From an uncultured Dokdonella sp. (GTDB lineage: Bacteria > Pseudomonadota > Gammaproteobacteria > Xanthomonadales > Rhodanobacteraceae): a stretch of 64,000 nt of DNA. This document shows positions 12,122-20,868 of the stretch, in pieces; position 1 is the stretch's first letter, and each line of letters begins with the position of its first letter. The notes beneath the pieces were generated by a model. The model worked only from the letters and a program-made list of their open reading frames with translations, had not been told where the DNA came from and did no database searches. The DNA lies in NCBI GenBank assembly GCA_934526015.1, contig CAKSZY010000002.1, positions 124,001 through 188,000 on the forward strand, in the 5' to 3' direction. A program made the translations under genes and the position numbers.

Positions 12122-12168
12122 GGTGGGACCCTCGGAAGCACGGGCCGGCAGGCCGGCGGATGCGCGCG

Positions 12169-12197
12169 ATATGGGGGGCGACGCATCGGCTTCCAAG
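12169..12197 (-). promoter_or_regulatory. Sigma-32 (RpoH) heat-shock promoter of clpB
   Basis: On the minus strand the sequence reads CTTGGAA (12197-12191), 14 bases, then CCCCATAT (12176-12169). The RpoH consensus is CTTGAAA, 11-15 bases, CCCCATNT, so only one position in the -35 box differs. The clpB ATG is 48 bases downstream of the -10 box. Position and match fit the known heat-shock control of clpB. Confidence 0.85.
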
Positions 12198-12311
12198 CTG
12201 GAGCCGGCCGGTCACGTCCGCGCCGGCACGCACGCTCCCTTGGCATGCGCCAGCGCGGAGCACTCCGGTTTCACCGCGGCAGGCCGGTCCCGACCTGCCG
12301 CCAAGGCAGAC

Positions 12312-13325
12312 TCAAGGATCGAAATCGCCGGCAAAGATGCGGTCGGTGTCGGCCTCGAGGTTGGAAGTGGCGGTGTTGTTGGTCTGGTTCGGATCGCTGG
12401 CCGGGCCGTTGACGACCGCAATCACGCTGTTCGACAGCGTGCCGGTGGTTCCCGCTGCCACCGTTCCGCTGACCGTGTAGGTGACCTGCGCGCCGACCGG
12501 CAGCGAGACGACATCGGTGATGTTGCCGCTGCCTGCGGAAGAGCAGCTTCCACCGCCGGTCGTCAAGCAGGTCCAGGTCGGCGTCTGCAAGGCGGCCGGG
12601 AAGGCATCGACCACGGTGGCGGTCGCCGCGGCAGGACCGGCATTGCCGAGCACGATCGTGTAGCCGAGCGCGGCGCCAGGGATATAGGCCGCGAGGCTCG
12701 CGTCGAGTCCGACGGAAACATCGGCCTGCACGGCCGTGGCCTGGCAGTCGACGACGGCGCGGATGACCCAGTCGCCGGTGACGCCGAGCGTCGACGAGCT
12801 GAACCAGGCGAAGACGCCCGGCGCGAGTTCGGCGTAGAGCCCGTTGCGGTTCGGCTGGATGCCGTCGGCATCGTTGACGACGCTGGGGCCGGACCCCGGC
12901 GGGGCCTCGCTGAAGGTATAGGCGACCACGAAGGTCTCGCCCTCGCTCACCGGCACCGAGATCGGGATCGTGTTGTTCTCGTCGAGATAGCGGTACTCGT
13001 TGATCACGCCGTCGTTCAGTACCGGCCCGAGCACCGACAGCGCCAGTTCGCCGGGTATCGGAAAGCTGCCGGCGCGGTGCACGTCGATGGCATCGCCGAT
13101 GACGAACGCGGAACCACCGAGCAGCGAGCGCCAGAACACCTGCACGGCGACGATGTTGCCGCCGCACGGCGTCGTCAGCCACGCGGCCGCCTTCTCGCCG
13201 GCGACGAAGCCGGCCTGGATCGTGCCGGTGGAAAAATCGGTGAGTCCGTCGTTCTTGACCGTCACCTCGGCCGCCGGCGCCGCCGCGGCCAGTCCGAATG
13301 CCATTGCCCCGATCCATGCACGCAT
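12312..13325 (-). CDS. Secreted DUF11-domain protein with C-terminal IFxxxFxP tail
   Basis: A 337-residue exported protein. A signal peptide spans about residues 1-19 ([20 protein letters not shown]). The middle has no family I recognise. From about residue 205 comes a DUF11-type repeat ([18 protein letters not shown], then [20 protein letters not shown], then [13 protein letters not shown]), a beta-sandwich common in bacterial surface proteins. The protein ends [10 protein letters not shown], resembling the tail of the protein encoded at 61031-63070. It lies between pgeF and clpB, genes that are adjacent in many gammaproteobacteria, so it looks like a lineage insertion. The ATG at 13325 is the only start that yields a signal peptide. 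Confidence 0.8.
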   Translation of the reverse strand: MRAWIGAMAFGLAAAAPAAEVTVKNDGLTDFSTGTIQAGFVAGEKAAAWLTTPCGGNIVAVQVFWRSLLGGSAFVIGDAIDVHRAGSFPIPGELALSVLGPVLNDGVINEYRYLDENNTIPISVPVSEGETFVVAYTFSEAPPGSGPSVVNDADGIQPNRNGLYAELAPGVFAWFSSSTLGVTGDWVIRAVVDCQATAVQADVSVGLDASLAAYIPGAALGYTIVLGNAGPAAATATVVDAFPAALQTPTWTCLTTGGGSCSSAGSGNITDVVSLPVGAQVTYTVSGTVAAGTTGTLSNSVIAVVNGPASDPNQTNNTATSNLEADTDRIFAGDFDP

Positions 13326-13455
13326 CGCACGTCCCCTGGTCGTGATCGAAGCCCGACGGTAACCCGGAAACCGGCGTCGCGACGCGGCAGGCGTCACAGC
13401 GCGGGGCGGTTGCGGCCGGCAGGCACGCGGACCGGCGCACCCCGCCGGACCGGCC

Positions 13456-14196
13456 TCAGTGGCGCCAGAGGAAACTGGCGAAACGCCCGCTCGGCGCTTC
13501 GCGGCGATGGGAAAAGAAGCGCGCGTCCGTGAAGGTGTCGAAGCCGCCACCGTACACGGCGGTGACCGCACAAGCGGCCAGACGCAGGCGCGCCAGCGCG
13601 TAGAGGTCGCAGGCCCAGTGGCCCGGGCGGGTCGCCGCGAACGAGCTGGCAGCGGCGGCATCGGCGCCGACAAAGGCGTTGCGCACCTCGTCGCCGACTT
13701 CGTAGGACGCCGGACCGATTGCCGGACCGAGCCAGGCCAGCACCTCGCCCTCGCGCGAGCCGATCGCCGCGCAGGCCGCCTCGACCACGCCGGCGGCAAG
13801 ACCGCGCCAGCCGGCATGCACGGCGGCGACCGCCGAGCCGTCGGCACGGCACAGCAGCAGCGGCAGGCAGTCGGCGCTCAGCACGACCAGCACCCGCCCC
13901 GCACGCGTGCTGATCGCCGCGTCGGCCTGCGGCTCGCCGGCGTCTGCCGCCAGTTCATCGACCCGCGCAACCCCGATGCCGTGCACCTGCTGCAGCCAGC
14001 ACGGCGGCGACGGCAATGCGAGCGCCTCGGCAATCAGGCGTCGGTTGGTCGCCACCGCATGCGGGGCGTCGCCACAACGGGTGCCGAGGTTGCAGCGCGC
14101 GTAGGCGGAAACGGAAACGCCGGGCGAACCACGCAGGCTGACCCGCGCCTGCACGTTGGCCGGTGCCGGCCAGTCGGGTAGCAGCCAGTCCGTCAT
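13456..14196 (-). CDS. pgeF: PgeF/YfiH, peptidoglycan editing factor (laccase domain)
   Basis: A 246-residue multicopper polyphenol oxidase/laccase-domain protein of the YfiH family. Known members hydrolyse wrongly incorporated residues in UDP-MurNAc peptides or act on purine nucleosides. Metal-binding motifs are visible: LQQVHGIGV (His), SADCLPLLL (Cys) and [13 protein letters not shown] (His). The C-terminal [17 protein letters not shown] is also typical. The ATG at 14196 follows the rluD stop by two bases. The gene pair rluD-pgeF with clpB downstream and bamD divergent is the standard arrangement. Confidence 0.94.
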   Translation of the reverse strand: MTDWLLPDWPAPANVQARVSLRGSPGVSVSAYARCNLGTRCGDAPHAVATNRRLIAEALALPSPPCWLQQVHGIGVARVDELAADAGEPQADAAISTRAGRVLVVLSADCLPLLLCRADGSAVAAVHAGWRGLAAGVVEAACAAIGSREGEVLAWLGPAIGPASYEVGDEVRNAFVGADAAAASSFAATRPGHWACDLYALARLRLAACAVTAVYGGGFDTFTDARFFSHRREAPSGRFASFLWRH

Positions 14197-14198
14197 GC

Positions 14199-15155
14199 TC
14201 AGTCCACGCGGGCGTCGTCGCGCAGCACCGCCAGCAACTGCTCCATGTCGGCAGGACGCGGTGCCTCGACGACGATCTCGCGGTCATCGGCCGGATGGGC
14301 GAAGGCAAGCCGGGCGGCATGCAGGGCCTGGCGACGAAAGCCGCGCAGGGCCTCGATCAGGGCCGGCGTCGCCCCTTTCGGCAGGCGCAGGTTGGCGTAG
14401 GTCGCGTCGCCGACGATCGGATGGCGCACATGCGCCATGTGCACGCGGATCTGGTGCGTGCGCCCGGTTTCAAGCCGGCATTCGATCAGGGTGAGTGCGC
14501 GGAAGCGCTCGCGCACGCGGTAATGGGTGACCGCTTCGCGACCGTCCTCGCGCACGGCCTGGCGCAGGCGGTCGCCGGCATGACGGCCGATCGGCAGGTC
14601 GACCTTGCCGCCGGCCACCATGCTGCCGTAGACGATGGCCTCGTACTGGCGGTGCATCGTGCGCGCCGCCAGTTGCCCGACCAGGGAGGTGTGCGCGCGC
14701 AGCGTGCGGGCGACCACGAGCAATCCGGAGGTGTCCTTGTCGAGCCGGTGGACGAGGCCGGCGCGCGGGATCGAGGCGAGGCCGGGATCGTGGTGCAGCA
14801 GTGCGTTCTGCAGGGTCCCGGCCGGATTGCCGGCGCCGGGATGCACGATCAGGCCGGGCGGCTTGTCGACGACGAGAACATCCTCGTCCTCGTAGCGGAT
14901 GTCGAGTTCGATCGCTTCGGGCTCGGCGCCGACCTCGCGCTGCAGGCGCACTTCGACCTCGACCGCCTCGCCACCGCTGACGAGCTGGCGCGGCGCCACC
15001 ACGGCACCGTCGAGGCGGGCCGCTCCGGACTTGATCCAGGCGCTCAGGCGCGAGCGCGAGAAATCGGGAAACAGTTCGGCGAGGGCCTGGTCGAAGCGAC
15101 GTCCGGCCGCCTCGGGCGGAATCGTCGCGGTCAGCGTGGAGGCGGGGTCGGTCAT
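14199..15155 (-). CDS. rluD: RluD, 23S rRNA pseudouridine synthase
   Basis: A 318-residue RluA-family pseudouridine synthase. RluD modifies U1911, U1915 and U1917 in helix 69 of 23S rRNA. It has an N-terminal S4 RNA-binding domain (about residues 15-75, [21 protein letters not shown]) and the catalytic domain with [12 protein letters not shown], in which the Asp is the nucleophile. The tail matches the RluD type rather than the shorter RluC. The ATG at 15155 is followed by the family start. It is transcribed away from bamD and coupled to pgeF. Confidence 0.93.
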   Translation of the reverse strand: MTDPASTLTATIPPEAAGRRFDQALAELFPDFSRSRLSAWIKSGAARLDGAVVAPRQLVSGGEAVEVEVRLQREVGAEPEAIELDIRYEDEDVLVVDKPPGLIVHPGAGNPAGTLQNALLHHDPGLASIPRAGLVHRLDKDTSGLLVVARTLRAHTSLVGQLAARTMHRQYEAIVYGSMVAGGKVDLPIGRHAGDRLRQAVREDGREAVTHYRVRERFRALTLIECRLETGRTHQIRVHMAHVRHPIVGDATYANLRLPKGATPALIEALRGFRRQALHAARLAFAHPADDREIVVEAPRPADMEQLLAVLRDDARVD

Positions 15156-15212
15156 GCGGATGTGAAGAAATCGTGCGGCGCGAACGGTTTCCGGCCGGTG
15201 CCGGGTTCGCGG

Positions 15213-15218
15213 TATGAT
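15213..15218 (+). promoter_or_regulatory. Possible -10 box for bamD
   Basis: TATGAT in the 97-bp gap between the divergent rluD and bamD starts, 34 bases before the bamD ATG. No clear -35. The complementary strand of the same site reads ATCATA, so it might also serve rluD. Confidence 0.3.
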
Positions 15219-15252
15219 CGCGGCCTTACATCATCGCAGAGCCCCCTTCCGC

Positions 15253-16110
15253 ATGCGAGTTTCGCCCCTGTTCCGCGCCGCCACGCGGCTGCTCCTGCTC
15301 GTCACCCTCGTCGCTTTCGCCGGCTGCTCGCTGTTCGGCAAAAAGAAGGAGGATCCGCTCGAGACCCTCGGCGTCGAGGCGCTGTACGAGCAAGGCAAGC
15401 GGGCCAACGAGCGCGGCAACCACGACGTCGCCGTACGCACCTTCAGCCGGCTCGTCGCGCGCTTCCCGTTCGGTCCGTACACCGAGCAGGCGCAGATCGA
15501 CCAGGCCTACGCGCAGTACAAGATGAACAAGCCGGATGATGCCTATTCGACGATCAACCGCGTCATCAAGACCTACCCGACCCACAAGCACATCGACTAC
15601 GCCTACTACCTGCGCGGCCTGATCAACTTCGACCGCGAGGAAGGCCTGCTCGAACGCTACGTCGGCCTCGACATGACCCAGCGCGACCAGTCCTTCCTGC
15701 GCCAGTCGTTCGACGATTTCTCCTCGCTGGTACGCCGCTACCCGGACAGCCGCTACGCCGCGGATGCCTCCCAGCGCATGGTCCACCTGCGCAACGGCAT
15801 GGCCCAGGCGGAAATCAACATCGCCCTCTACTACCTGCGCCAGGACGCCCACGTCGCCGCAGCCAACCGCGCCCGCACCGTCATCGAGACCTATGCCGGC
15901 GCCCCGCAGGTCGGCGATGCCCTCGCCGTCCTCGTCAAGAGCTACCACGAACTCGGCCAGGACGACCTGTCCGACGACACCGCGCGCGTGCTCGCGCTCA
16001 ACTATCCGGACCACCCCTCGTTGAGCCAGGGCTGGCCGGTCTGGCGCTCGAACTGGTGGAAGCTGATCCCGCTGAGCAACCGCGGGGCGAAGCCTGTTGC
16101 GAAAAAATAG
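15253..16110 (+). CDS. bamD: BamD (ComL/YfiO), outer membrane assembly lipoprotein
   Basis: A 285-residue lipoprotein with five TPR-like repeats, an essential part of the BAM complex that inserts beta-barrel proteins in the outer membrane. The lipoprotein signal ends LVTLVAFAGC with Cys25 as the acylated residue. Characteristic segments include YTEQAQIDQAYAQYK and RYPDSRYAADASQRM. The ATG at 15253 was chosen over an ATG at 15214 because it gives a normal 24-residue signal peptide. The gene ends AAAAAATAG, and this TAG is the first unit of a G-rich heptamer array. Confidence 0.95.
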   Translation: MRVSPLFRAATRLLLLVTLVAFAGCSLFGKKKEDPLETLGVEALYEQGKRANERGNHDVAVRTFSRLVARFPFGPYTEQAQIDQAYAQYKMNKPDDAYSTINRVIKTYPTHKHIDYAYYLRGLINFDREEGLLERYVGLDMTQRDQSFLRQSFDDFSSLVRRYPDSRYAADASQRMVHLRNGMAQAEINIALYYLRQDAHVAAANRARTVIETYAGAPQVGDALAVLVKSYHELGQDDLSDDTARVLALNYPDHPSLSQGWPVWRSNWWKLIPLSNRGAKPVAKK

Positions 16111-16308
16111 GGGCTAGGGGCTAGGGGCTAGGGGCTAGGGCGCAAGTCCGAACGGTCGCCATGGGCCGAAGTACGGTACAGGATCCGGGTGACTGCGCGT
16201 TGCCAGGGGAACATGAAATCCCGGGACATTTCACCTGCTTTCAACAGCAGCGAACTTGGCACGACTGCTCGAACTTGCGCCCTAGTCCCTAGCCCCTGCT
16301 CCTAGCCC
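16108..16308. repeat. Composite inverted heptamer-array element E3 (bamD-nadE gap)
   Basis: Left array 16108-16142 has five GGGGCTA-type units and starts inside the bamD stop codon. Right array about 16278-16308 is inverted. The core (about 135 bp) is bounded by a perfect 11-bp inverted repeat, AGGGCGCAAGT at 16137-16147 and ACTTGCGCCCT at 16273-16283. Inside the core is a small stem CTGCT-TTCAAC-AGCAG. The core does not resemble those of the other elements. It lies between convergent genes, with the G-rich strand in the sense orientation for each gene. Confidence 0.85.
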
Positions 16309-16315
16309 GCCCCAA

Positions 16316-17947
16316 TCAGCGCCACCCCGAGGTGATCGGGTAACGGCGCTCGCGGCCGAAGGCGCGGCGCGAGACCTTCGGTCCCGGTGCGGCCTGGTGG
16401 CGCTTCCATTCGTTGATGCGCACGAGATGCAGGACGCGGTCGACCGTGGCGGCATCGAAGCCGGCCGCGACGATCTCGCTGCGTGACTGCTCCTGGTCGA
16501 TCGTGCGCAGCAGGATCGCGTCGAGCACCTCGTAGGGCGGCAGCGAATCCTGGTCGGTCTGGTTGTCGCGCAGTTCCGCCGACGGTGCGCGTTCGATGAC
16601 CTGCTGCGGAATCACCGGCGCGTCGCCCTGCGCATTGCGCCAGCGCGCCAGCGCGTAGACCTCGGTCTTGTAGAGGTCCTTGATCGGCGCATAGCCGCCG
16701 CACATGTCGCCGTAGATGGTCGCGTAGCCGACCGCGTACTCGCTCTTGTTGCCGGTGGTCAGCAGCAGGCCGCCGAACTTGTTCGACAGCGCCATCATCA
16801 GGGCCCCGCGGCAGCGCGACTGCAGGTTCTCCTCGGCGGTATCGGCATCACGCCCGGCGAACAGCGGCGCCAGCGCCTGCAGGAAGCCCTCGAAAGGCGC
16901 GGCGATCGGCACCGTCTCCAGGCGCACGCCCTGGGCGAGCGCCTGTTCCGCGGCAAGATCGTTGCTGGCGCCGGAGGTGTAGCGCGAGGGCAGGCGCACG
17001 GCGGTGACCCGGTCGGCGCCGAGCGCGTCGACGGCGATGGCCAGCACGAGGGCGGAGTCGATGCCGCCGGAGAGGCCGATCCAGATCCGCTCGAAGCCGT
17101 TCTTGCGGCAGTAGTCGCGCGTGCCGCGCACGATCGCGCGCCAGGCCAGGGACTCGCGGCCGGGGTCGCCCTCGCGCGGCCATTGCAGCGGCGTGAAGCG
17201 GCGGCCCGCGGCATCGTAGTCGGCGAGCAGCCAGTGATCCGCGAACGCGCACGCGGGTGGATGGACCCGGCCGTCGCCGTCGGCCAGCGTCGAAGCGCCG
17301 TCGAAGACCACGGCATCCTGGCCGCCGACCGCATTGAGATAGGCCAGTGCCACGCCGGTTTCGGCCACCCGCGTCGCCAGCAGGCGGTCGCGTTGCGCGT
17401 GCTTGTCGTGTTCGAACGGCGAGGCGTTCGGCACGACCACCAGCTGGGCGCCGGCGCGCGCGGTCGCATCGAGCGGTTCGGCGAACCACAGGTCCTCGCA
17501 GATGACCACGCCGACCGGCACGCCGCGGACATCGAACACGCAGGTGCCGGCGTCGGGATCGACGTCGAAGTAGCGGCGCTCGTCGAACACCGCGTAGTTC
17601 GGCAGCTCGCGCTTGCGCCAGCTGTCTTCGATGCGGCCGTCGCGCAGCACGCTGGCGGCGTTGTAGACGACCGGGCCCGCGCTCTGCGGCCAGCCGACCA
17701 CGGCGACGATGCCGCGGGTGCTCGCGGCGATGCGTTCGATCGCCGCCGCGCATTCGGCGAGAAAGGCCGGACGCAACAGCAGGTCCTCGGGCGGATAACC
17801 GCTCAGCGCGAGTTCGGGGAAGACCACGAGATCGGCCTGGTGGCGGTCACGCGCCTCGGCAATGAACGCGGTGATGCGTTCGGCATTGGCGGCGATCGCG
17901 CCGACCGGGAAATCGAACTGGGCGAGCGCAAGGCGCAAGGTCGGCAT
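16316..17947 (-). CDS. nadE: Glutamine-dependent NAD+ synthetase
   Basis: A 543-residue two-domain NAD synthetase that amidates deamido-NAD with glutamine-derived ammonia. The N-terminal nitrilase-fold glutaminase domain shows the triad Glu45 (VVFPELALSGYPPEDLLLR), Lys112 (RKRELPNYAVFDE) and Cys150 (VGVVICEDLWF). The C-terminal ATP-pyrophosphatase domain has GLSGGIDSALVLAI. The ATG at 17947 gives MPTLRLALAQFDF, the family start; a TTG two codons earlier is less likely. It lies convergent to bamD, separated by element E3. Confidence 0.96.
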   Translation of the reverse strand: MPTLRLALAQFDFPVGAIAANAERITAFIAEARDRHQADLVVFPELALSGYPPEDLLLRPAFLAECAAAIERIAASTRGIVAVVGWPQSAGPVVYNAASVLRDGRIEDSWRKRELPNYAVFDERRYFDVDPDAGTCVFDVRGVPVGVVICEDLWFAEPLDATARAGAQLVVVPNASPFEHDKHAQRDRLLATRVAETGVALAYLNAVGGQDAVVFDGASTLADGDGRVHPPACAFADHWLLADYDAAGRRFTPLQWPREGDPGRESLAWRAIVRGTRDYCRKNGFERIWIGLSGGIDSALVLAIAVDALGADRVTAVRLPSRYTSGASNDLAAEQALAQGVRLETVPIAAPFEGFLQALAPLFAGRDADTAEENLQSRCRGALMMALSNKFGGLLLTTGNKSEYAVGYATIYGDMCGGYAPIKDLYKTEVYALARWRNAQGDAPVIPQQVIERAPSAELRDNQTDQDSLPPYEVLDAILLRTIDQEQSRSEIVAAGFDAATVDRVLHLVRINEWKRHQAAPGPKVSRRAFGRERRYPITSGWR

Positions 17948-18055
17948 CGGCAACGTTCCGGACGGGGCGCGCCGGCGAAGCGGCTGCGGGCGCCCGCGCG
18001 CGGGCCGCGCAGTATGCCATGCGCGCAGCGGCGCCCATGACGGCAGCGTCGCCGC

Positions 18056-19573
18056 TCAGAGCGGGCTGCAGGCGAACGGCACGCGTTCGATGCGGCCGAC
18101 CGCATCGAGCGCCTTGCGCACGTCCCTGCGCTCGAGGACCGCCTGCCAGTTCCGCATGTGCAGCGTGTCGCGCGGAGCCTCGAGGGTGCGGACGCATTCC
18201 TGCATCTCGGACAAGGCATCCCGGCGCCAGTCCTCGCGGGCCAGCCGTTCGATCAGCACCGCCGCGGCCGCGTCGATGCGACCGGCCTGGACGAGCGCGG
18301 CCTGCCAGGTGCCGATCGACTCCGCGCGCCCGCGGCGCAGTTCGTCGAGTTGCACCTCGACGGCGGCATCGTCGCCCCGCACCAGAGCCGCGATCAGCCG
18401 GTTGAGGGCGAACTGCAGGCGCCCGTAGGCGCTCATGCTGCCGACATCCTCCATCGCCGGCTCGAGTTCGTCGACCCGTTCCAGGCGCGCGAGGAGACGG
18501 CCCAGATTGAGCACCTGGCTGACATTCATCGCGCCGCCTTCCGGACGCCGGGCAGCCCGGCGCAGCTGCGCGACCGCCTCGTCCCAGCGTCCGAGTCGCT
18601 GCAGCGCCTGGGCGCGAACATCGAGCAGCCAGACGTACTCCTCGTCGGCATCGGCATAGGCGGACATGCCGTCCGCGGCGATGCGCGCCAGGGTCTCGTC
18701 GGCGAGCGCGAGGCCACGTGCGGCATCGCCATCGCGCAGGTCGAGCATGATCTCGTGGACCAGCGGTTCGAGGCGGTCCGCTGCGGCTTCGCGCAGGTGC
18801 CGATTGCGCGCCCGCTCGCGCTCGATCGCACGCGCCACGTCGAAACCGCCGCGGCGCGCCTTGACCAATGCATCGAAACGGCGGTCGACGCGAAGCCCGT
18901 GGACGAATTCCGCCGACTCGATGCGCGCCGCCACCTCGGTGGCGCGCGCAAGGTCGCGCCGTTCGAGCAGGAGGCGCGCGTAGTCGGTCCACAGTGGGTC
19001 GGGCTCCCTGCCCTCGTCGGTCCAGTTGGCGTCGTACAAGTCCGACAGCAGCGAGGCGTGCCGATCCGCTGCGGCCGGGTCGGCCTTCGTGCGGCGTACC
19101 ACGTTGAAGATCGCCTGCTCGCGGATCTGCCCGAGCGTCTGCGGCCAGCGACGCGCGATGACGCCGATGGCCAGCGCGGAATCGCTGAAGTCGTCGATCG
19201 CGTAGGCCGCCTGCAGGCGCAGGTGCCAGGCGGAGCCGGTCGCCTCGTTGAAGCCGCAGGCCCGCACCAGCAGCGGATGGGCCTTCGACTCCTGGCCGAG
19301 TTCGAGCGCGGCGATGCCGGCACGCAACAGGGCCGAATAGCGCTCGTCGGCGTCGAGCACGGCGAACCCCGGCGCGTCGATCAGCGTGTCGAAGCGGCGC
19401 GCGGCCCCGGCGGTGTCGTTGTCGGCGAGGTGTTCGACGGCCTCTACGAGTTGCGCCCGCAGGGCCTGGACGATGTCCTCGGCGACCGGCTCGGGCATGC
19501 GCAACTGGGCCATGCCGGCCAGTGGCCAGGCCACGAGGATGGAAACCAGCACGGACGGGATCGGGCGCAGCAT
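18056..19573 (-). CDS. Exported TPR-like helical repeat protein, unknown function
   Basis: A 505-residue protein with a signal peptide (about residues 1-22, MLRPIPSVLVSILVAWPLAG then MAQ). The rest is almost all alpha-helical by composition, with Ala/Leu/Arg/Glu-rich segments and TPR-like spacing (for example EYVWLLDVRAQALQRLGRWD and YSALLRAGIAALELGQESKA). I cannot assign a named family. The ATG at 19573 is preceded by a very good ribosome binding site (AGGGAGGTGAC), which settles the start. It ends PFACSPL. A periplasmic scaffold or assembly factor is possible, but this is inference only. Confidence 0.75.
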   Translation of the reverse strand: MLRPIPSVLVSILVAWPLAGMAQLRMPEPVAEDIVQALRAQLVEAVEHLADNDTAGAARRFDTLIDAPGFAVLDADERYSALLRAGIAALELGQESKAHPLLVRACGFNEATGSAWHLRLQAAYAIDDFSDSALAIGVIARRWPQTLGQIREQAIFNVVRRTKADPAAADRHASLLSDLYDANWTDEGREPDPLWTDYARLLLERRDLARATEVAARIESAEFVHGLRVDRRFDALVKARRGGFDVARAIERERARNRHLREAAADRLEPLVHEIMLDLRDGDAARGLALADETLARIAADGMSAYADADEEYVWLLDVRAQALQRLGRWDEAVAQLRRAARRPEGGAMNVSQVLNLGRLLARLERVDELEPAMEDVGSMSAYGRLQFALNRLIAALVRGDDAAVEVQLDELRRGRAESIGTWQAALVQAGRIDAAAAVLIERLAREDWRRDALSEMQECVRTLEAPRDTLHMRNWQAVLERRDVRKALDAVGRIERVPFACSPL

Positions 19574-19647
19574 GTCACCTCCCTGGACGGACCGCATCGT
19601 CGCGGCGATACCGGCGGATGATGCCATCGAAGCCGGTCACGCCGGCG

Positions 19648-20775
19648 TCAGCGGCACGAGCGCAGCGCGGCAGGATCCTCGGCCATCCTGCGCAGGTACT
19701 CGCGGTCGAATGCCGCCAGCTGGCTCTCGAGTTCGGAATACGGGCCGGGCTGCCAGGCCGGCGAGGACACGCCACGCTGGGTGCTCTCGCACAGCGTCCA
19801 GTCCTGGCGGTTGGTCAGGTCCCAGAAGGCGATCGCCGGCTGCGGGTCGAAACCCGGCGCGGCGATCGCATCGGGATGGAAATACCACTCGCAGGTCACC
19901 CGCGTGCGGTCGACCGCCACCGCCTCGGCACGATGCAGCATGACGTAGTCCGGGTGCAGCGAGACGAATGCCGAGGGCATCAGCGTGTAGTAACAGATGC
20001 GGGCCCGCTCGTCGGCGCCGAGGCCGGCGAATGGCGGCGCGCAACGTTCGCCGCCGATCGACAGGCTGCCCTCGGCATGCGTCATCCGCATCGGCCCACC
20101 CAGCACGGGGCCCTCCTCGAGGTCGTTCTCGGCGTTGCGGAACGGAGTCAGCCGGTTCAACTGCGGATGCACGCCCGGGCAGTGGTAGCACTCGCTGAAA
20201 TTGTGGAAGACCAGTTTCCAGTTGGCGGCAATCGCGTAGACCTCGCGATGGACCGCGCGCAGGGCCGCCGTTTCGTGGCGGGCGAAGCAAGGCGCCAGGG
20301 TGTCCAGCGCGGGCGGCAACGGCCGCGGCTCGCGGCCGAGGTGAACGAAGATGAAGCCCTGCCAGACCTGCACCGCGACCGCGTGCAGCGGCCAGTCGGC
20401 GGCATCGAAGCCGGCCACCTCGGCCATCGCCGGCGCACTGCGCAGGCGGCCGTCGAGGCCGTAGTTCCAGGCGTGGTAGGGGCAGCGGATCGACGACCCG
20501 AGCGTGCCTTCGGCGCCCTCGCACAATCGGCTGCCGCGATGGCGACAGTGGTTGTGGAAGGCGCGCACCGCGCCGTCGGCGTCGCGCAGCACGATCACGC
20601 TGTCGTCGTCGAGTTCGAACAGGAAGTAGTGCCCTGCCTGCTCGAGGCCGGAGACGTGGCCGACCAGCAGCCAGCTGGCACGGAACAGGCGTTCGCGCTC
20701 GGCGGCGAAGACGCTCGCCGAAGTGAAGCGGTCACGGCCGAGCGTGCGTTGCCCGGATGCGGTGCGGGTCTTCAT
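19648..20775 (-). CDS. Rieske non-heme iron oxygenase, alpha subunit (GbcA/CntA/choline monooxygenase-like)
   Basis: A 375-residue aromatic-ring-hydroxylating type oxygenase. The N-terminal Rieske domain has Cys77-x-His79 and Cys98-x-x-His101 (CRHRGSRLC ... CPYHAWNYGLDG). The mononuclear iron site is HNFSECYHCPGVH with His198 and His203, and Asp324 (NRQDWTLCES) is the likely third ligand. The ECYHC motif and the QDWxLCExxQxG ending resemble the quaternary-ammonium oxygenases (glycine betaine, carnitine, choline) more than dioxygenases acting on benzene rings. No reductase or ferredoxin gene is in this window, so the electron donor must be encoded elsewhere. Substrate is uncertain. Confidence 0.88.
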   Translation of the reverse strand: MKTRTASGQRTLGRDRFTSASVFAAERERLFRASWLLVGHVSGLEQAGHYFLFELDDDSVIVLRDADGAVRAFHNHCRHRGSRLCEGAEGTLGSSIRCPYHAWNYGLDGRLRSAPAMAEVAGFDAADWPLHAVAVQVWQGFIFVHLGREPRPLPPALDTLAPCFARHETAALRAVHREVYAIAANWKLVFHNFSECYHCPGVHPQLNRLTPFRNAENDLEEGPVLGGPMRMTHAEGSLSIGGERCAPPFAGLGADERARICYYTLMPSAFVSLHPDYVMLHRAEAVAVDRTRVTCEWYFHPDAIAAPGFDPQPAIAFWDLTNRQDWTLCESTQRGVSSPAWQPGPYSELESQLAAFDREYLRRMAEDPAALRSCR

Positions 20776-20868
20776 GCGGCAGCTTCACCGGTGCGGAGGC
20801 GGGACGCGGGAGCGGAAAGTAGCGCAGCGCCTGCATGCCCGCCATACGCCGGCCGCCGGCCTGCGCAG

